From positions 1,476,501 to 1,540,500 of the forward strand of contig NZ_OY780935.1 of NCBI RefSeq assembly GCF_963675965.1: 64,000 bases of DNA, read 5' to 3'. Below the pieces are notes generated by a model, which was not told where the DNA came from, did no database searches, and worked only from the letters and a program-made list of their open reading frames with translations. The position numbers and the translations under genes were made by a program. Source of the DNA: an uncultured Celeribacter sp. Lineage in GTDB: Bacteria; Pseudomonadota; Alphaproteobacteria; Rhodobacterales; Rhodobacteraceae. This document shows positions 16,359 through 25,419 of this stretch, in pieces; position 1 is the stretch's first letter; each line of letters starts with the position of its first letter.

Positions 16359-18250
16359 TTATTGTTCCGAGGCCACGGCCTGCCCGAGAAGCGGCGTGAT
16401 GATGCGCACCGCGGCACGGCGGTTGGCCCGTTCGGCATCGACAGTCGGCACCTTGAGATAGCGTTCGCCATAGCCCTGCACGACCATGTTTTCAGGCGGC
16501 ACGTCGAAATATTCGCTCAGCGCCAGCGCCAGGCTTTCGGCACGACGGTCTGACAGGGCGAGGTTCATGCTGGCCTTACCTACGGCATCCGTGTGGCCTT
16601 CGACCAGAAACACCTCACGCGGGTTTTCGGTAATCGCCTGTTTCATCGCCCGGCCCAGTGCCGCCAGTTCTTCGGCCTCTGACGGCGAGATCGCCGCAGA
16701 ACCCGATGCAAAGTTCACGCTGGTCAGCTCTATCTCCGGCGCCAGTTCACGCACGGCCCGGATCGACCGGATCTGATTCAGCGAAAAACGACGGTTCAGC
16801 GCCTTCGATTGCGCCTGACTTGCCGCCAGCGCAGCCCGCAGAGCGTCTTCGTCTTCCGCATATTCCACACGCTCTTTCGGCGCCTCCGGCAAAGCCGTCA
16901 CATCCACTGAGTCGACCTGCTGGGTGTCATCGAACAGCACCACCCGTTCGCCGTTGGCGAACACACGGTCCCGACGCAGCACGCGCCCGTCCGCGGCACG
17001 GATGGTCACCACCTGCGTGCCATCAGCCCGTGACAGCGTGGTGCGGGTCGAGCCGTCAGGGAAGGTCTCGGTCGTCACATCCGACCCCGGCTGGCGCAAC
17101 AGGGCATCGTCATTTTTAAGGACGCGCAACTGCCCGTCGCGTTCCACAACAACCCGGTCGCCGGTGTTTTCGACAACCTGATCGTTGTCGCTTAGCACCT
17201 GACCGACAACGGCGGCACCAACGGCCCCGATCAGGAATTTCTCCAGATTGGAGAGACCATCGTCTTCGTCGGCGCTTTCCGTCTCGGCGCGGGCGAATTC
17301 TTCGTCCGAAGCGCGAGAGTTCTCTTCGGTCACGGTTTCGGTCTGCACCTCGACATCCGCTGCCGGTTCACCCTCAGTTCCGTCCTCAGAGACAGCGGCG
17401 GCAGCGGCGGCCGCAGGCACTTCTTCTGCGGCCTGAGCCTCAGCCTCGGCTTCCGCCTGAGCCTGCTCTTGCAGATCTTCCTCGGTCATTTCGACCGCAA
17501 CGGCCTCGCCGGCGGCTTCGGGATTTTCCTCAGCGACTTCTGTCACCTGCTCCGCTTCGGGCGTTGCTTCAGCCTCAGGGGCCTGCGCCTCTTCCGCCTG
17601 CATTTCTTCCTGCGCCTCTTCATAGGCTTCGGCTTCGGCCTCAATCTCTGCGGGACGCGGCTCGGGGGCCTCTTCGCTCACCTGCTCTGCCGTCGGCGCC
17701 TCTGCAGCCTCTTCCTCCGGCATCGGGTCGCGCACATCTGCCTCTTCGGCCACAGGTTCCTCGGCGGGGGCCTCGACGACAGGCTCCTCAGTGACCGCTT
17801 CCGCGTCCATTTCCTCTTCTGCGGGGGCGATCTCAGCCTCTTCGACCGGCAAGACCTCCTCCCGGCGCGAGGCTCAGCTTCGGGCGCGACCTCAGGCTCT
17901 ACAGCCATGTCTTCCGCGAGGTCTTCGGCCAGGATCTCTTCCTCAATCACCTCTTCATGTTCAATATCTGCGGCCGCCTCGGCCCCGGGTGTCGGCGCGG
18001 GATCTTCTGCACTCAAAAGAGCCTGCGCCTCTTCGAGAGACATTTCGGTGCCATCTTCGAACAAAACCATGCCCTCTTCAGTCAAACAGGGCGGCTCGGC
18101 CTCTGCACACCCTTCGACGCCGAGCGTCTCGACCAAGGCCGCTTCCGCTTCCGTCTCAGCGGTCAGATCCTGCGCTGTCAGCGGGACAGCCATCCCAAGG
18201 CTTGCCAGGCCGAAACCGGTGGCCGCCGTTCCCAAGATAAAGCGTTTCAT
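16359..18250 (-). pseudogene. OmpA-family protein split by a frameshift
   Basis: From ATG 18250 the frame encodes a signal peptide (ILGTAATGFGLASLGMA) and an acidic region up to about 17880, then turns into an Arg/Ser-rich out-of-frame tail. The neighbouring frame continues the acidic Ala/Glu/Pro region from about 17855 without a start codon of its own (only TTG). It then runs through an ERDGQLRVLKNDD-type region to a C-terminal OmpA domain (FASGSAAISPSEAEEL, EGHTDAVGKASMNLALSDRR) and stops at 16359. Joining the two needs one -1 shift (one base missing) near 17855-17880. The intact protein would be about 630 residues, exported and peptidoglycan-binding. It could be a sequencing error, since the open frames on both sides look well preserved. 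Confidence 0.78.
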
Positions 18251-18488
18251 AAATGTCCTTCCTCATGACTACACCGCCCGACACCGGGCAGCAGGGATTG
18301 TAGCACAAACGCTGTTCCCCCGGAAAAAGTTGCACCGGCAGGACCGCAACACCTCAGCAACAACTCAAACGGGAACGTCACGCACGCGGGAAAGACACTT
18401 GCATGGGACGACCAAAGGGCGGCATACCGATACCAAAATTTGGACAGCACGCAGACAGAAAGCGTGTGGAAAAGACGGGATACGGGAC

Positions 18489-19301
18489 GTGGCGCATATT
18501 ATTATCGTCGGAAATGAAAAGGGCGGGGCCGGGAAATCGACCATGTCCATGCATGTGGCAACCGCCCTTGCGCGCATGGGCCACCGGGTCGGCGCGCTGG
18601 ATCTTGATTTGCGGCAAAAGACATTTGCGCGCTATCTGGAAAACCGGCTGTCATTTTGCCTGCGCGAAGGGCTGGATCTGCCGACGCCCGAGTATCGCGA
18701 CCTGCCGCAGATCGAGGCAACCGATCTGGCCGAAGGGGAAAACATCTATGATCGTCGCCTGTCGATGGCGGTCAGCGGGCTGGAAGACAGCTGCGACTTT
18801 ATCCTGATCGACTGCCCCGGGTCGCACACACGGCTGTCGCAGGTCGCCCATACACTGGCCGACACGCTGGTCACCCCCATGAATGACAGTTTCATCGACT
18901 TCGATCTGCTCGCCCGTGTCGATCCCGACACCAACAAGATCCTTGGCCCCTCAGTCTATTCCGAAATGGTCTGGAATGCACGTCAGCTGCGGGCACAGGC
19001 CGGGCTGAAACCGATAGACTGGGTGGTTTTGCGCAACCGTCTTGGCGCGCAGGCCATGCACAACAAGAAAAAGATCGGCGACGCGATGCAGGAACTGTCC
19101 AAGCGCATCGGCTTCCGCGTGGCCCCCGGTTTCTCAGAACGAGTGATTTTCCGTGAACTCTTCCCACGCGGGCTGACGCTTTTGGATCTCAAAGACATCG
19201 GCGTCAAATCTGCAATGAACATTTCCAACGTCGCCGCCCGTCAGGAAGTGCGCGACCTGATGAAAGAACTGAACCTGCCAGGTGTCGAGGTCACGATATG
19301 A
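18489..19301 (+). CDS. mipZ: Division-plane positioning ATPase MipZ
   Basis: The 270-residue ParA/MinD-type ATPase starts with GTG (18489; VAHIIIVGNEKGGAGKST). The deviant Walker A KGGAGKST is preserved, followed by LDLDLRQKTFARYLENR, a MipZ-specific stretch, and LIDCPGSHTRLS for Walker B. Its known role in Caulobacter is an inhibitory gradient of FtsZ assembly from the ParB-bound poles. The gene is alone and divergent from the OmpA-domain gene. Confidence 0.92.
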   Translation: MAHIIIVGNEKGGAGKSTMSMHVATALARMGHRVGALDLDLRQKTFARYLENRLSFCLREGLDLPTPEYRDLPQIEATDLAEGENIYDRRLSMAVSGLEDSCDFILIDCPGSHTRLSQVAHTLADTLVTPMNDSFIDFDLLARVDPDTNKILGPSVYSEMVWNARQLRAQAGLKPIDWVVLRNRLGAQAMHNKKKIGDAMQELSKRIGFRVAPGFSERVIFRELFPRGLTLLDLKDIGVKSAMNISNVAARQEVRDLMKELNLPGVEVTI

Positions 19302-19320
19302 GTGCCCGCAACCCTTCATC

Positions 19321-19692
19321 TCAGTCGAGCGCTACCACACCGGCGACCTTCCCGGGATCCAGCCCCTCTGCCGCCATGCGCAGCGCCAGATCAGCCTGAT
19401 CCTGCGGCCCCGTCGTGGGCACCACGATGGTTTTCGGTTTCAGCTTTGCGGGCGTGGCCGTGTCATCTCCCCAACGGCGCGGGTCCAGCTTTGTGTACCA
19501 GGGCTGTACGCCCGCCGAATATCCAAGTTCCTGACCGGTAAGAGATGCCAGCGAGGCAGAGGCCCGCGTGCTGTCGAGCAGATGTGTTGCATCCCCCGTG
19601 CGCGCCGCCTGACGCAAACCGTCGGATTTCGTCAGGATGAATCCCAGCGCCAGCGCGCTGAAGAGCAGGGCTTGCAACACCATTCTGGCCAT
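19321..19692 (-). CDS. Small membrane-anchored protein of unknown function
   Basis: A 123-residue product with an N-terminal hydrophobic helix (MVLQALLFSALALGFIL) that may be a signal anchor. The remainder is soluble, with QPWYTKLDPRRWGDD and a C-terminal AEGLDPGKVAGVVALD. I recognise no family. It starts directly after the stop of the next upstream gene, so the pair probably forms a two-gene operon convergent to mipZ. Confidence 0.55.
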   Translation of the reverse strand: MARMVLQALLFSALALGFILTKSDGLRQAARTGDATHLLDSTRASASLASLTGQELGYSAGVQPWYTKLDPRRWGDDTATPAKLKPKTIVVPTTGPQDQADLALRMAAEGLDPGKVAGVVALD

Positions 19693-19693
19693 A

Positions 19694-20002
19694 TCATGAC
19701 CCTCCCGTTTCTTTTTCCCTCCGCTCCGGGTTCATCGTCTCGATACGCCTTTGGAAGGCATCTCCCTTGAGGTCGCGTTCGGCCACCATGTGACGCTCTC
19801 CCGGCACATGGTGCATGGGCAGTGTCGCAGGGCCGACCTGCACATCCGGGCGCAACCGTCCACCCTCCGAGGTCGCAAACAGCGCCACCACGGCGATTAC
19901 AATCAAACCGACCCCCACCACCATCAGTACGATGTGATCGAGCACGTCTGCTTCAGAATACCACTGGGTCAGCGCATCTTGCACCCAGTTTGTGACTTCC
20001 AT
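19694..20002 (-). CDS. Small single-pass membrane protein of unknown function
   Basis: The 102-residue product has one membrane helix (HIVLMVVGVGLIVIAVVALFA, about residues 23-43) and a charged C-terminal cytoplasmic or periplasmic tail rich in Arg/Glu. No recognisable domain. It lies 1-2 bases upstream of the partner gene ending at 19321. Good SD (AGGAG about 6 bases before the ATG) supports translation. Confidence 0.6.
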   Translation of the reverse strand: MEVTNWVQDALTQWYSEADVLDHIVLMVVGVGLIVIAVVALFATSEGGRLRPDVQVGPATLPMHHVPGERHMVAERDLKGDAFQRRIETMNPERREKETGGS

Positions 20003-20115
20003 CTTGGCTCTCCTTAGCCTGAGATGTTTCAGTCATTCTGGGAAAAGGTGACAAAAATACGGCCAAATCGAGAAAATACCCGTTTAAGGCGATATGTTCA
20101 CCACAAAACAGGGCG

Positions 20116-21072
20116 CTAACGGGCATTTCGCGTGTCCCACACCCGCTTTGCGGTCTGCATCGGCGCCGGGTCGCCCAGCGTGTCCAAAGCCAGCGCAGCG
20201 GTGGACAAAACGATGCTTAGCGCAAACTCATCGTTCAATTCTCCGGCCCAAAGCGCCCGAAGCCGGCTCAGATCGGTTTCCCCGTCGTTCAGCTTGCGGC
20301 TGCTATCTCTTTGCGCGGGAAAAAGCTCTTCCCAGGGGGCGCCATGACGCAGACCAAAGGCCTGAATGTCTTTCGACGGGTTGCGTTCGAATTCCCCGCC
20401 CCCACCTTTGATCACCGTCATCGCCTCAAGCTGCAGCAAGGCAGAGGCATCTGCCTGCAGTTCCCGATAAGGCGGATGAAACACCCCCTGCACCGAGGCT
20501 GAAGCCCCGCCCGGGTTCATCATCCGCGCCACGGTGTTCAGACAGGACCGCAATCCTAAATCCGCACGCAATTGCAAAAGCGACAGCAGTTTGGGACAGA
20601 AAATTTCCAAAGGCAGATAGGCAATTCTATCCTGTGCCAGCGTGGCGCCCGCCTGCGCAGGCCCCGTGCACACTGGGATACCGGCAAAAGGCAATCCCTC
20701 TCGAACCAGATGACCGCTTTCGCCCAGACCGTTCCAGCCGTGCATCAGCACCCGATGCCCGGCCTGAGCCACCAGACGGGCAGACAGCAGAAACCACGGC
20801 AGACCGCGCGTGCGTCCGGCCGCATAGGACGGCCAGTCCAGATCCGGCGTCGGCACTGCCTGCAGGCTGGCCCGCAGCGCCGCGGTGAACCCGGCGATTT
20901 CCTCAGGGGTTTCGCCCTTCATGCGCATTAGCATCAACATGGCACCAATGCTTTCAGGGGCGGCCTCATCGCGCAGCACCCGTGCCAGCGCCTCTTGCGC
21001 TTCGTCAAATGTCAGGGACCGGGACCGGCCCGGACCACGTCCGAGAATCCGGACGAATTCTGCAATGCTCAT
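20116..21072 (-). CDS. TrpD2-like glycosyl/phosphoribosyltransferase-fold protein
   Basis: A 318-residue homologue of anthranilate phosphoribosyltransferase (TrpD2/YbiB group): helical N domain (LTFDEAQEALARVL, IGAMLMLMRMKGETPEEIAGF), then HGWNGLGES in place of the PRPP-binding KHGN loop, and a late VIKGGGGEFERNP. Loss of the canonical loop suggests it is not a tryptophan enzyme; YbiB-type relatives bind nucleic acids. It follows NasA by 17 bases on the same strand, so it is probably part of the nitrate operon. ATG 21072 was chosen. Confidence 0.75.
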   Translation of the reverse strand: MSIAEFVRILGRGPGRSRSLTFDEAQEALARVLRDEAAPESIGAMLMLMRMKGETPEEIAGFTAALRASLQAVPTPDLDWPSYAAGRTRGLPWFLLSARLVAQAGHRVLMHGWNGLGESGHLVREGLPFAGIPVCTGPAQAGATLAQDRIAYLPLEIFCPKLLSLLQLRADLGLRSCLNTVARMMNPGGASASVQGVFHPPYRELQADASALLQLEAMTVIKGGGGEFERNPSKDIQAFGLRHGAPWEELFPAQRDSSRKLNDGETDLSRLRALWAGELNDEFALSIVLSTAALALDTLGDPAPMQTAKRVWDTRNAR

Positions 21073-21089
21073 TCGGCTGTTTCTTGTCC

Positions 21090-23705
21090 TTAGGCGCGGG
21101 CCAGAAGGGCCGAGAGTTCCGGGCGGCAAGAGCCACAATTCGTGCCCGCCTGCAGCGCCTCACCGATGGCATCGACGCTCATCAACCCACGCGTTTCGAT
21201 TGCCGCCAGAATAGTATTCACGCCGACATTGAAGCAAGAGCAGAGCACTGGTCCCGGGTCCGGCTGATCCTTGGGCGAGGTGCCCGACAGAACCCCAGGC
21301 GCCGCCTCACCGGGCAGGTTGACCAGATAGTCGCGCATCACCGCAACAGGCTCTCGCGACACGAACAGGGCCGCAACCAAGGCGCCTTCTTGGTGAAAGG
21401 CGATCCGCACCGTACCCCGTGCCGGATCGCGCATGATCTGCAGATCTGCCTGCGGGAGGCCGAACAGGTCTCGCGCGTCCGCCTCCCAATCTTCGGGCGA
21501 CTGGCGTCCGGCCAGTTCCATCCGATATCCGCGGTAGGTCCGGGCCTGTGCCCAATAATCGGCCCGGGGACGCAACGGATGCTGCGAAATCGCAAACCCA
21601 TACCAGGCGGCCTGAAACGTAGTGATCGCCGCCACAGCCGCTTTGCTTTCCGGCTGACCCGAAATCGGATCGGTGACCGCAGGCACCAAAGCATCGATAC
21701 GCGCGCTCGGCGCGGTTTCACCGGTCCAGTGCATCGGCACAAAGATGTCACCCCGCGCCACCCGGTCCGAGATCGCCGCCCGCAGGATCGCATTGCCGGT
21801 GGGATTGCGCACTTCGACCAGCGTGGCCGGCCCGATGCCCCGCTCCCGTGCGTCCTCGGGATGGATTTCCACGAATGGCTCCGGCAAATGCGCCGACAGC
21901 CGCGGCGAGCGGGCCGTGCGCGTCATCGTGTGCCACTGGTCGCGCACCCGGCCAGTGTTCAGCCGGAAGGGATAGCGCTTTTCGGTTTTGGCTGCCAGCG
22001 GCTTCCAGGCCACGGGCAGCATTTGCCCTTTGCCATCCGCCGTGAAGAACTGGCCATCGGCAAAAAAGCGCCCCCCGGCCTTGCCGTCCCGTATGGGCCA
22101 GCGCGTTGGGGCCAGCTTGTCATAGTCGCTGGCGGAAATCGCGGAGAGGTCGGAAATATCGAAGTCCTTGCCGAAACCGCCCGCGATCCCCGACAGGGCG
22201 GCATATTCGCGAAACACCTCGGAGGGCGATTGAAAGTCGAACGCCCCGGCAAAGCCCATACGGCGCCCGACCCCGGCCAGATGCGCCCAGTCGGGACGCG
22301 CTTCCCCCGGCGGCGGCAGAACCGCGCGCTGGCGCGAAATCGTCCGATCGGAATTGGTCACCGTGCCGTCTTTTTCGGCCCATGCGGTGGCGGGCAGCAG
22401 GACATCGGCCAGACGCGCGGTATCTGTCGCGCCCGTGATATCGGACACCACGACAAAATCGCATCCGGCAATCGCATCCCGCACGCGATCCGCGTCGGGC
22501 ATCGTGACCGCCGGATTGGTGTGCATGATCCATAGAGCACGAATTTTGCCTTCGCCCACGGCGCGAAACAGGTCCACCGCTTTCAGTCCGGCCCGGTCCG
22601 GCATCGCGGGCGCATTCCAGAAGCTCTGGACCGCATTGCGGTGATCCGCGTTTTCAATGTCCAGATGGCAGGCCAGCATATTGGCCAGCCCGCCCACTTC
22701 GCGCCCGCCCATGGCATTGGGCTGCCCGGTGACGGAGAACGGCCCCAACCCCGGACGGCCAATCCGCCCGGTGGCCAGATGACAATTGGTGATCGCATTG
22801 ACCTTATCCGTGCCCGAGGACGACTGGTTCACCCCTTGGGAAAAAACCGTCACGACCTTTTCCGTGCCGCACCACAGGTCGTAGAAAGCCGCGCGCAGGT
22901 CCGGATCAAGGCCGGTGACGGAGAGATCTTCGCTCTTGGCCAAAGCCACCGCCGCCTCAAGACCATTCACATGCTGCGCAAAGTCATGATCAATCAGGCC
23001 CCGGCGCGCAATTTCCGCCAAAAGTCCGTTGAACAAGGCCACATCCGCCCCCGGCGCAATCGGCAGATGCAGATCCGCCAGATCGCAAGACGCCGTGCGG
23101 CGCGGATCGATGACCACCAGCTTTTGTTCGGGCCGTGCTTTGCGCGTCGCCAGAATGCGCTGATAGAGCACCGGATGGCACCATGCCAGATTGGACCCGG
23201 CGAGAACGATCACATCCGCCTCTTCCAGATCGTCATAGGTGCCCGGCACGGTGTCCGTGCCAAAGGCGCGTTTGTGCCCGGCCACGGTCGAGGCCATGCA
23301 CAGCCGCGAATTGGTGTCGATATTGGCCGAACCGATAAAGCCTTTCATCAGCTTGTTGGCGACATAGTAGTCTTCGGTCAGAAGCTGCCCCGAGACATAA
23401 AATGCCACACTGTCCGGGCCATGATCGCGGATGGCCGAACGGAACCTGTCCGCGACCAGATCCAGCGCCTCTTCCCAGCCCGCCTCGTGCCCGGAAATCT
23501 TTGGCGACAGGAGGCGACCTTCCAGCGACACGGTTTCGCCCAGCGCCGAACCTTTCGAACACAAACGTCCGAAATTGGCCGGATGATCGGGATCGCCACG
23601 CACCGCCAGCCCGCCAGCCCCATCCGGGCGCAACAGCACGCCACAGCCCACACCGCAATAGGGGCAGGTGGAGCGCATCTGTGGATTGGTCGAATCTGTC
23701 TTCAT
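21090..23705 (-). CDS. nasA: Assimilatory nitrate reductase catalytic subunit
   Basis: The 871-residue Mo-bisMGD enzyme reduces nitrate to nitrite in the cytoplasm. Cys14, Cys17, Cys21 and Cys49 (STCPYCGVGCGV, GRLCSKGS) bind the N-terminal [4Fe-4S]. MoPterin-binding segments include DTNSRLCMAS, LAGSNLAWCHPV, NAMGGREVGGLAN and TGRVRDQWHTMTRT. The last 55 residues (PVLCSCFNVGVNTI, GTNCGSCRPEL) form a BFD-type [2Fe-2S] domain, an electron entry point. No signal peptide. Its ATG overlaps the stop of the flavoprotein gene (ATGA), pointing to that protein as reductase partner. Confidence 0.95.
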   Translation of the reverse strand: MKTDSTNPQMRSTCPYCGVGCGVLLRPDGAGGLAVRGDPDHPANFGRLCSKGSALGETVSLEGRLLSPKISGHEAGWEEALDLVADRFRSAIRDHGPDSVAFYVSGQLLTEDYYVANKLMKGFIGSANIDTNSRLCMASTVAGHKRAFGTDTVPGTYDDLEEADVIVLAGSNLAWCHPVLYQRILATRKARPEQKLVVIDPRRTASCDLADLHLPIAPGADVALFNGLLAEIARRGLIDHDFAQHVNGLEAAVALAKSEDLSVTGLDPDLRAAFYDLWCGTEKVVTVFSQGVNQSSSGTDKVNAITNCHLATGRIGRPGLGPFSVTGQPNAMGGREVGGLANMLACHLDIENADHRNAVQSFWNAPAMPDRAGLKAVDLFRAVGEGKIRALWIMHTNPAVTMPDADRVRDAIAGCDFVVVSDITGATDTARLADVLLPATAWAEKDGTVTNSDRTISRQRAVLPPPGEARPDWAHLAGVGRRMGFAGAFDFQSPSEVFREYAALSGIAGGFGKDFDISDLSAISASDYDKLAPTRWPIRDGKAGGRFFADGQFFTADGKGQMLPVAWKPLAAKTEKRYPFRLNTGRVRDQWHTMTRTARSPRLSAHLPEPFVEIHPEDARERGIGPATLVEVRNPTGNAILRAAISDRVARGDIFVPMHWTGETAPSARIDALVPAVTDPISGQPESKAAVAAITTFQAAWYGFAISQHPLRPRADYWAQARTYRGYRMELAGRQSPEDWEADARDLFGLPQADLQIMRDPARGTVRIAFHQEGALVAALFVSREPVAVMRDYLVNLPGEAAPGVLSGTSPKDQPDPGPVLCSCFNVGVNTILAAIETRGLMSVDAIGEALQAGTNCGSCRPELSALLARA

Positions 23706-24985
23706 GCCACGGCCTCCATCGGCGGACAGGGGTGGCGATCTTGCCCGATTGGCGACCTCGCCCCCGCAACCGATGGCTCGGGCTGATAGCCCGGACCGAA
23801 AATCAACGTATCGCGCAGAGCGCTCACATCCGCACCCTCCCTGATCAGGGTGTAGAACCAGCCACCATCCTGCGTATCGCCATAGAGCACCGCGCCAATC
23901 AGACGGTTGCCCTCCAGCACCAGCCGCCGATATGTCTGTGCTTTGCAATCCAGATAGGTGATGCATTCGCGGCTGACCCCGTCGTGAAAATCGCCTGCCG
24001 AAAACAGATCGCAGCCGGTCACTTTCAACTTGGTCGACAGCTCTTTATGCACATAGGCATCGGGTTGCCCCTGCAAACTGCGCGCCAGCACCCGGGCCTG
24101 ATCGAACAATGGCGCGACCAGCCCGAACAGCCGTCCATCATGTTCCACGCATTCGCCCAGCGCATAGATCGACCCATCAGAGGTCTGCATCTGGTCGGAC
24201 ACCACCACACCCTGCCCCACGTCAAGTCCCGCCGCAACGGCAAGGTCCGTGTTCGGGCGGATGCCCACGGCCATCACGATCAGATCCGCCGTCAGTTCAC
24301 GCCCGTCCTCCAGACGTAGCGCCCGCGCCTGCCCGTTCGCATCAGCCAGAATCTCCTGCGACTGAGCCCCACAGAGGATCTCGATCCCCCGCGTTTCCAG
24401 TTCATTTTGCAGAAGCCGCGCCGCCGCGCGATCGAGCTGGCGATCCATCAGATAGGCGTTCTTATGAACGACGGTGACCCGGATGCCACGCGCAGCCATG
24501 CCCGCAGCGGCCTCAAGCCCAAGCAAGCCGCCGCCAATCACCACGGCCCGCGCGTTCCGGCGTTGGGCCAGCCCGATCATTTGCGCCGTATCTTCCAGAT
24601 CGCGATAGGCAATCACGCCGGGCAGATCATGGCCCGGCAGCGGGACGACAAATGGCAACGCCCCCGTCGCCAGCACAAGCCGGTCATAGGGCACCTCCCC
24701 CACCGAAGACCGGACGACCTTGCGGCGGCGATCGATGGCCTGCACCTGTGTGCCAAAATGGCAGCGCACCCCATGGCGCGCATACCAGGCCGCATCATGC
24801 GTGACGATATCTTGATAGGCCATATCGCCGGCCAGAACAGGCGACAGCATCAGACGGTTGTAGGTCCCTCGCGGCTCCGCATTGAACAAAGTGACGTCAA
24901 AGGCGTCCGGCACCTCTTCGGCCAGATGGTCCAAAAGCCGCCCCGCAGCCATCCCCGCTCCGATCACGACCAGCCGCTCTTTCAC
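23702..24985 (-). CDS. NAD(P)H/FAD-dependent reductase of the nitrate operon
   Basis: The 427-residue flavoprotein begins at GTG 24985 (VKERLVVIGAGMAAGRLLDH). FAD- and NAD-binding dinucleotide folds are visible (VIGAGMAAG near 10; VIGGGLLGLEAAAGMAARG near 155) and FVVSDQM-type FAD closure appears in VVVSDQMQTSDGSIYALGE. It resembles the N-terminal half of NirB but lacks the siroheme/[4Fe-4S] half, so it cannot reduce nitrite itself. Overlaps on both sides (GTGA with the globin gene, ATGA with nasA) suggest it feeds electrons from NAD(P)H to NasA. Confidence 0.85.
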   Translation of the reverse strand: MKERLVVIGAGMAAGRLLDHLAEEVPDAFDVTLFNAEPRGTYNRLMLSPVLAGDMAYQDIVTHDAAWYARHGVRCHFGTQVQAIDRRRKVVRSSVGEVPYDRLVLATGALPFVVPLPGHDLPGVIAYRDLEDTAQMIGLAQRRNARAVVIGGGLLGLEAAAGMAARGIRVTVVHKNAYLMDRQLDRAAARLLQNELETRGIEILCGAQSQEILADANGQARALRLEDGRELTADLIVMAVGIRPNTDLAVAAGLDVGQGVVVSDQMQTSDGSIYALGECVEHDGRLFGLVAPLFDQARVLARSLQGQPDAYVHKELSTKLKVTGCDLFSAGDFHDGVSRECITYLDCKAQTYRRLVLEGNRLIGAVLYGDTQDGGWFYTLIREGADVSALRDTLIFGPGYQPEPSVAGARSPIGQDRHPCPPMEAVA

Positions 24986-25404
24986 CGCACACGCTCCTGT
25001 CCGGAGGCGGCGCGAAGCATGGTCTTGGCCCACATGCTGTAGGCTTCCGACCAAGCTTCGCGTTCCTCTGGCGTGAGAGGGGCACCAAGGCAGGTCTCGA
25101 TCGCAGAGATCAAAGACGTGCCAAAATCCTGATAATGAGCCGCTGAAACATCATAGTCGGCATGGATCTGCGCCAGTTCGCTCAGACGCGGCAGCAAGGA
25201 GTCGAGATCCTTCAGCCCGTGCACCAACACGGCCAGCGTGGACATCACCTTGATCCCCTGCAGCGTCAGATCCTTGGGAAACAGCGCCCGCTGGTCGGGA
25301 TGCATCGCAAAGTAGTTTTCATAGGCCAGGATGACCAAACGGTCCGAATGCGGCCGCAGCCGTCCAAAACTGTCCTGCACCAGAGCTATACGCTGACGAT
25401 CCAT
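24982..25404 (-). CDS. Single-domain globin
   Basis: A 140-residue globin of the flavohaemoglobin-like class. Likely key residues by position: Tyr28 (B10) in LAYENYFAMHP, Gln49 (E7), and the proximal His81 (F8) in AQIHADYDV. Tyr/Gln in the distal pocket is what NO-dioxygenating flavohaemoglobins use, but no FAD/NAD domain is attached. Its stop overlaps the start of the nitrate-operon flavoprotein (GTGA). It probably detoxifies NO formed during nitrate reduction, with the neighbouring flavoprotein as a possible reductant. Confidence 0.8.
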   Translation of the reverse strand: MDRQRIALVQDSFGRLRPHSDRLVILAYENYFAMHPDQRALFPKDLTLQGIKVMSTLAVLVHGLKDLDSLLPRLSELAQIHADYDVSAAHYQDFGTSLISAIETCLGAPLTPEEREAWSEAYSMWAKTMLRAASGQERVR

Positions 25405-25419
25405 GTTCCTACTCCCTGT

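Noticed and set aside
17840..17885. Programmed -1 frameshift in the OmpA-domain gene
   Set aside because: No X-XXY-YYZ slippery heptamer is seen at the junction; a lost base or sequencing error is simpler.
20380..20400. tRNA T-loop-like string GTTCGAATTCC
   Set aside because: It lies within the TrpD2-like coding sequence and has no accompanying acceptor or anticodon stems.
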